A stretch of DNA of 7,844 nt. It comes from CAYWXV01 sp964462535. GTDB taxonomy: Bacteria > Bacteroidota > Ignavibacteria > OLB7. Position 1 is the first letter of the stretch, and every line of letters begins with the position of its first letter. Shown here one piece after another: positions 6,582-7,844 of this stretch. The position numbers and the translations under genes are program-made. The notes beneath the pieces were generated by a model that worked only from the letters and a program-made list of their open reading frames with translations, was not told where the DNA came from and made no database searches. The stretch covers positions 1 through 7,844 of the forward strand of contig CAYWXV010000093.1 in assembly GCA_964462535.1 (NCBI GenBank). The letters run 5' to 3'.

Positions 6582-7349
6582 ATGACACCCTTCGATGAAG
6601 CAGCAGACCTGTACGACGAAGTCCGTCCCGGATACCCGGAACGCGTCATCGATAGCGTTGTGGAAATGAGCGGCATTCGCTCTGGCGGGAGAATTCTGGA
6701 GGTCGGGTGCGGGACGGGACAGATCACCATCCCTTTCGCGCGGCGGGGATACTCCATCGTCGCCCTTGAGCCTGGACCGTCACTCGCTCGGATCGCCCGA
6801 GCGAACTGTCGCGACTTGCCGGATGTGCGCGTTGAGGTGACGAGGTTCGAAGATTGGAATGTTGAGGAAGAGGCGTTCGACCTGGTTCTTTCCGCACAAG
6901 CGTTTCACTGGGTGGATGCTGTCGAGGGTCTCAGGCGCGCGGACGCTGCGTTGACGCCCGGCGGTTCGATCGCGCTTGTGTGGAGTCTGGACCGCTCGGA
7001 GGAAACACCCTTCTATCAGGCCACTGAACCGATCTACGCGCGACACTTCCCACCCCCCCGGCCCGGCGAGATTCGGCCGTCCATGCCGGACAGGGTCGGG
7101 TACCATCGTGAGCTGCTCAACGCATCGCCGAGGTTCGGAACGGTAGTAGAAGGTAGTTGCTGGTGGGAGAAGACCTCGTCCGGCGGCGACTATCTGAAGC
7201 TGTTGGATACCTACTCCGATCATCGCGCTCTCCCCGAGCCGAACAAGACGGAGTTCTTCCGCGAGATCGCGATGGTGATCGAGGAAATGGGTGGGGAAGT
7301 GACGCGTCGATTCGAGACGGTGGTGGTGGCCGCACAAAAGATCACCTGA
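6582..7349 (+). CDS. Class I SAM-dependent methyltransferase
   Basis: This 255-aa cytoplasmic enzyme is predicted to transfer a methyl group from S-adenosylmethionine to an unidentified small-molecule substrate. The N-terminus TPFDEAADLYDEVRPGYPER is typical of this family. Motif I, the SAM-binding glycine loop, is ILEVGCGTGQITIPFARRG at about residues 38-56. The acidic end of the second strand is ALEPGPS at about 62-68, and the post-II/IV region is FDLVLSAQAFHWVDAVEG at about 97-114. LTPGGSIALVWS at about 124-135 is the following strand region, and the C-terminal half forms a less conserved cap. I chose ATG 6582 because the family homology begins immediately after it. The open frame continues upstream only through repeats and the N gap and shows no protein-like sequence. 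The length fits the family. The genes either side give no substrate clue; the upstream repeats suggest an independent transcription unit. Related enzymes are usually annotated only as generic methyltransferases. Confidence 0.9.
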   Translation: MTPFDEAADLYDEVRPGYPERVIDSVVEMSGIRSGGRILEVGCGTGQITIPFARRGYSIVALEPGPSLARIARANCRDLPDVRVEVTRFEDWNVEEEAFDLVLSAQAFHWVDAVEGLRRADAALTPGGSIALVWSLDRSEETPFYQATEPIYARHFPPPRPGEIRPSMPDRVGYHRELLNASPRFGTVVEGSCWWEKTSSGGDYLKLLDTYSDHRALPEPNKTEFFREIAMVIEEMGGEVTRRFETVVVAAQKIT

Positions 7350-7360
7350 GACACTTTCTG

Positions 7361-7393
7361 TTTGCCAATCGAGGGAAGATGGCTCTATATTTG
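7361..7393 (+). promoter_or_regulatory. Bacteroidota-type promoter for the split tRNA gene
   Basis: TTTG (7361-7364) and TATATTTG (7386-7393) are separated by 21 nt, matching the -33 TTTG / -7 TAnnTTTG consensus known for the primary sigma factor of Bacteroidota. Transcription would start near 7400, just ahead of the mature tRNA 5' end at 7409. The same bases can also be read as a sigma70-like TTGCCA-18-TATATT. Placement right before an RNA gene and after a finished coding sequence makes this convincing. Confidence 0.72.
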
Positions 7394-7408
7394 TCTCCCT
7401 ATTGCCAT

Positions 7409-7841
7409 TCCGCAGTAGCTCAATGGTGGAGCATCCGGCTGTAAAGCGCTGCGCGTTCTTTCACACTGTCAGACAAGCGTACATATCAGGATCGTCCTCG
7501 TACGGCCCGCTGTGCGCAAACTGTCATCGTGAAGATCACGCAAACTTGTTGCAGCTCCCACAGGTGACTGTGGCTGAAAAACTGGGTGAATTCAGGGAAC
7601 CCTACACCGGCTTCGTCGCCGGCACGGCAACCCTGAGCGAAGCCTGACGAACGGCACGCGCCACTGGGGCGCGCAGTAGTCAGGAACGTGCAGAGACTAG
7701 GGATTGAGGAGCCGATACCAATAAGATCCCGACAGCGCCCGGCAACTTCATCACAGAAGTTGATGAGATAGTCCGCTCCCGTGCGAAAGCATGGGGACAA
7801 GCGTAACCGGAGGGTTGTAGGTTCGAATCCTACCTGCGGAG
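7409..7841 (+). tRNA. tRNA-Asn(GUU), interrupted by a group I intron
   Basis: The 5' exon is 7409-7442 and the 3' exon 7804-7841. The joined 72-nt RNA folds perfectly. The acceptor is TCCGCAG/CTGCGGA (7409-7415 and 7834-7840), and the D stem is GCTC/GAGC (7418-7421 and 7429-7432). The anticodon stem is TCCGG/CCGGA (7434-7438 and 7807-7811), with loop CTGTTAA after splicing, giving anticodon GTT. The variable loop is GGGTT. The T stem is GTAGG/CCTAC (7817-7821 and 7829-7833), with loop TTCGAAT. The discriminator is G7841, as in bacterial tRNA-Asn. No CCA is encoded (CTT follows), so CCA would be added enzymatically. If the 5' half is read without splicing, the loop looks like CTGTAAA (Tyr GTA). 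However, bacterial tRNA-Tyr has a long variable arm, which is absent here, and the 3' anticodon strand would be missing. The intron sits between anticodon positions 35 and 36. Confidence 0.92.
7443..7803 (+). ncRNA. Group I self-splicing intron (IC3-like) in tRNA-Asn
   Basis: This 361-nt intron removes itself by two guanosine-initiated transesterifications. The 5' exon ends in U (7442) and the intron ends in G (7803), as required. A candidate guide, GCAGCU (7551-7556), pairs with exon GGCUGU (7437-7442), giving the U-G splice-site pair. P2 is CCACAG/CTGTGG with a GTGA loop (7558-7573). Core element P is GGTGAATTCAGGGAACCC (7585 on) and Q is ACGGCAACCCTGAGC (7624-7638); they form P4 (TCAGGG/CCCTGA). 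P5 ends in CCGGC/GCCGG (7607-7622), and P6 is CCTGAC/GTCAGG (7643-7648 and 7679-7684). R is GTGCAGAGACTAGGG (from 7688) and S is GAGATAGTCC (7765-7774), pairing in P7 as GACTA/TAGTC. A P8-like hairpin is CAACTTC/GAAGTTG (7743-7762). P9 is CCCGTGC-GAAA-GCATGGG (7778-7795). The wording of P, Q and R closely resembles the cyanobacterial tRNA-Leu intron. There is no endonuclease gene. P3 was not assigned. Confidence 0.9.
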
Positions 7842-7844
7842 CTT

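Noticed and set aside
6780..7337. 185-aa antisense open frame within the methyltransferase gene
   Set aside because: It lies opposite a clear methyltransferase and reads as unstructured antisense of a GC-rich gene.
7409..7480. tRNA-Tyr(GTA) reading of the 5' half-tRNA
   Set aside because: The loop CTGTAAA is formed partly from intron bases, the anticodon stem has no 3' partner before 7807, and the tRNA lacks the long variable arm of bacterial tRNA-Tyr. The joined exons make a clean tRNA-Asn(GTT).
7402..7647. 81-aa open frame over the tRNA 5' exon and intron
   Set aside because: It overlaps a structured RNA and core group I intron elements and has no protein-family character or homing-endonuclease motif (no LAGLIDADG, GIY-YIG or HNH).

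Overview
The window is a piece of a draft bacterial scaffold. It contains a run of exactly 100 N at 6440-6539, and every supported gene is on the + strand. Three things point to the Bacteroidota/Chlorobiota (FCB) side of Bacteria. The two large genes encode outer-membrane beta-barrel receptors with an N-terminal carboxypeptidase-regulatory-like domain. None of the protein genes has a convincing Shine-Dalgarno sequence. The tRNA at the right end is preceded by a Bacteroidota-type promoter (TTTG, 21 nt, TATATTTG). The base composition is moderately GC-rich, so this is not a low-GC Bacteroides-like genome. The exact lineage is inference.

Layout. 1-167: leader or intergenic DNA with short repeats and two small hairpins. 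168-2663 and 2765-5239: a tandem pair of paralogous TonB-dependent-receptor-like proteins (831 and 824 aa), about 80% identical over the plug domain by hand count. No SusD-like partner follows. 5295-5804: a decayed toxin-antitoxin module. It holds a VapC-like PIN toxin remnant lacking its N-terminus and broken by frameshifts, followed with a one-base TAATG overlap by a small antitoxin reading frame interrupted by an in-frame TAG at codon 15. 5816-6109: a 97-aa conserved-looking protein of unknown function. 6110-6581: repeat-rich intergenic DNA with two C-rich REP-like stem-loops, a 14-bp tandem repeat containing GCGAAGC, and the assembly gap. 6582-7349: a class I SAM-dependent methyltransferase. 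7361-7393: the promoter for the RNA gene. 7409-7841: a tRNA split by an intron.

The most interesting element is at the right edge. The tRNA is easily misread as a defective tRNA-Tyr(GTA) or missed. Joined correctly, it is a cloverleaf with perfect stems, a tRNA-Asn(GUU), interrupted between anticodon positions 35 and 36 by a 361-nt group I intron. The intron shows P, Q, R and S core elements resembling the IC3 introns of bacterial tRNAs, a P2 hairpin with a GUGA loop, a P9 hairpin with a GAAA loop, a candidate internal guide sequence and a terminal G. It has no homing-endonuclease gene.

The protein genes do not form an obvious pathway. The two receptors act at the outer membrane, the toxin-antitoxin remnant looks dead, and the methyltransferase and tRNA are independent units.
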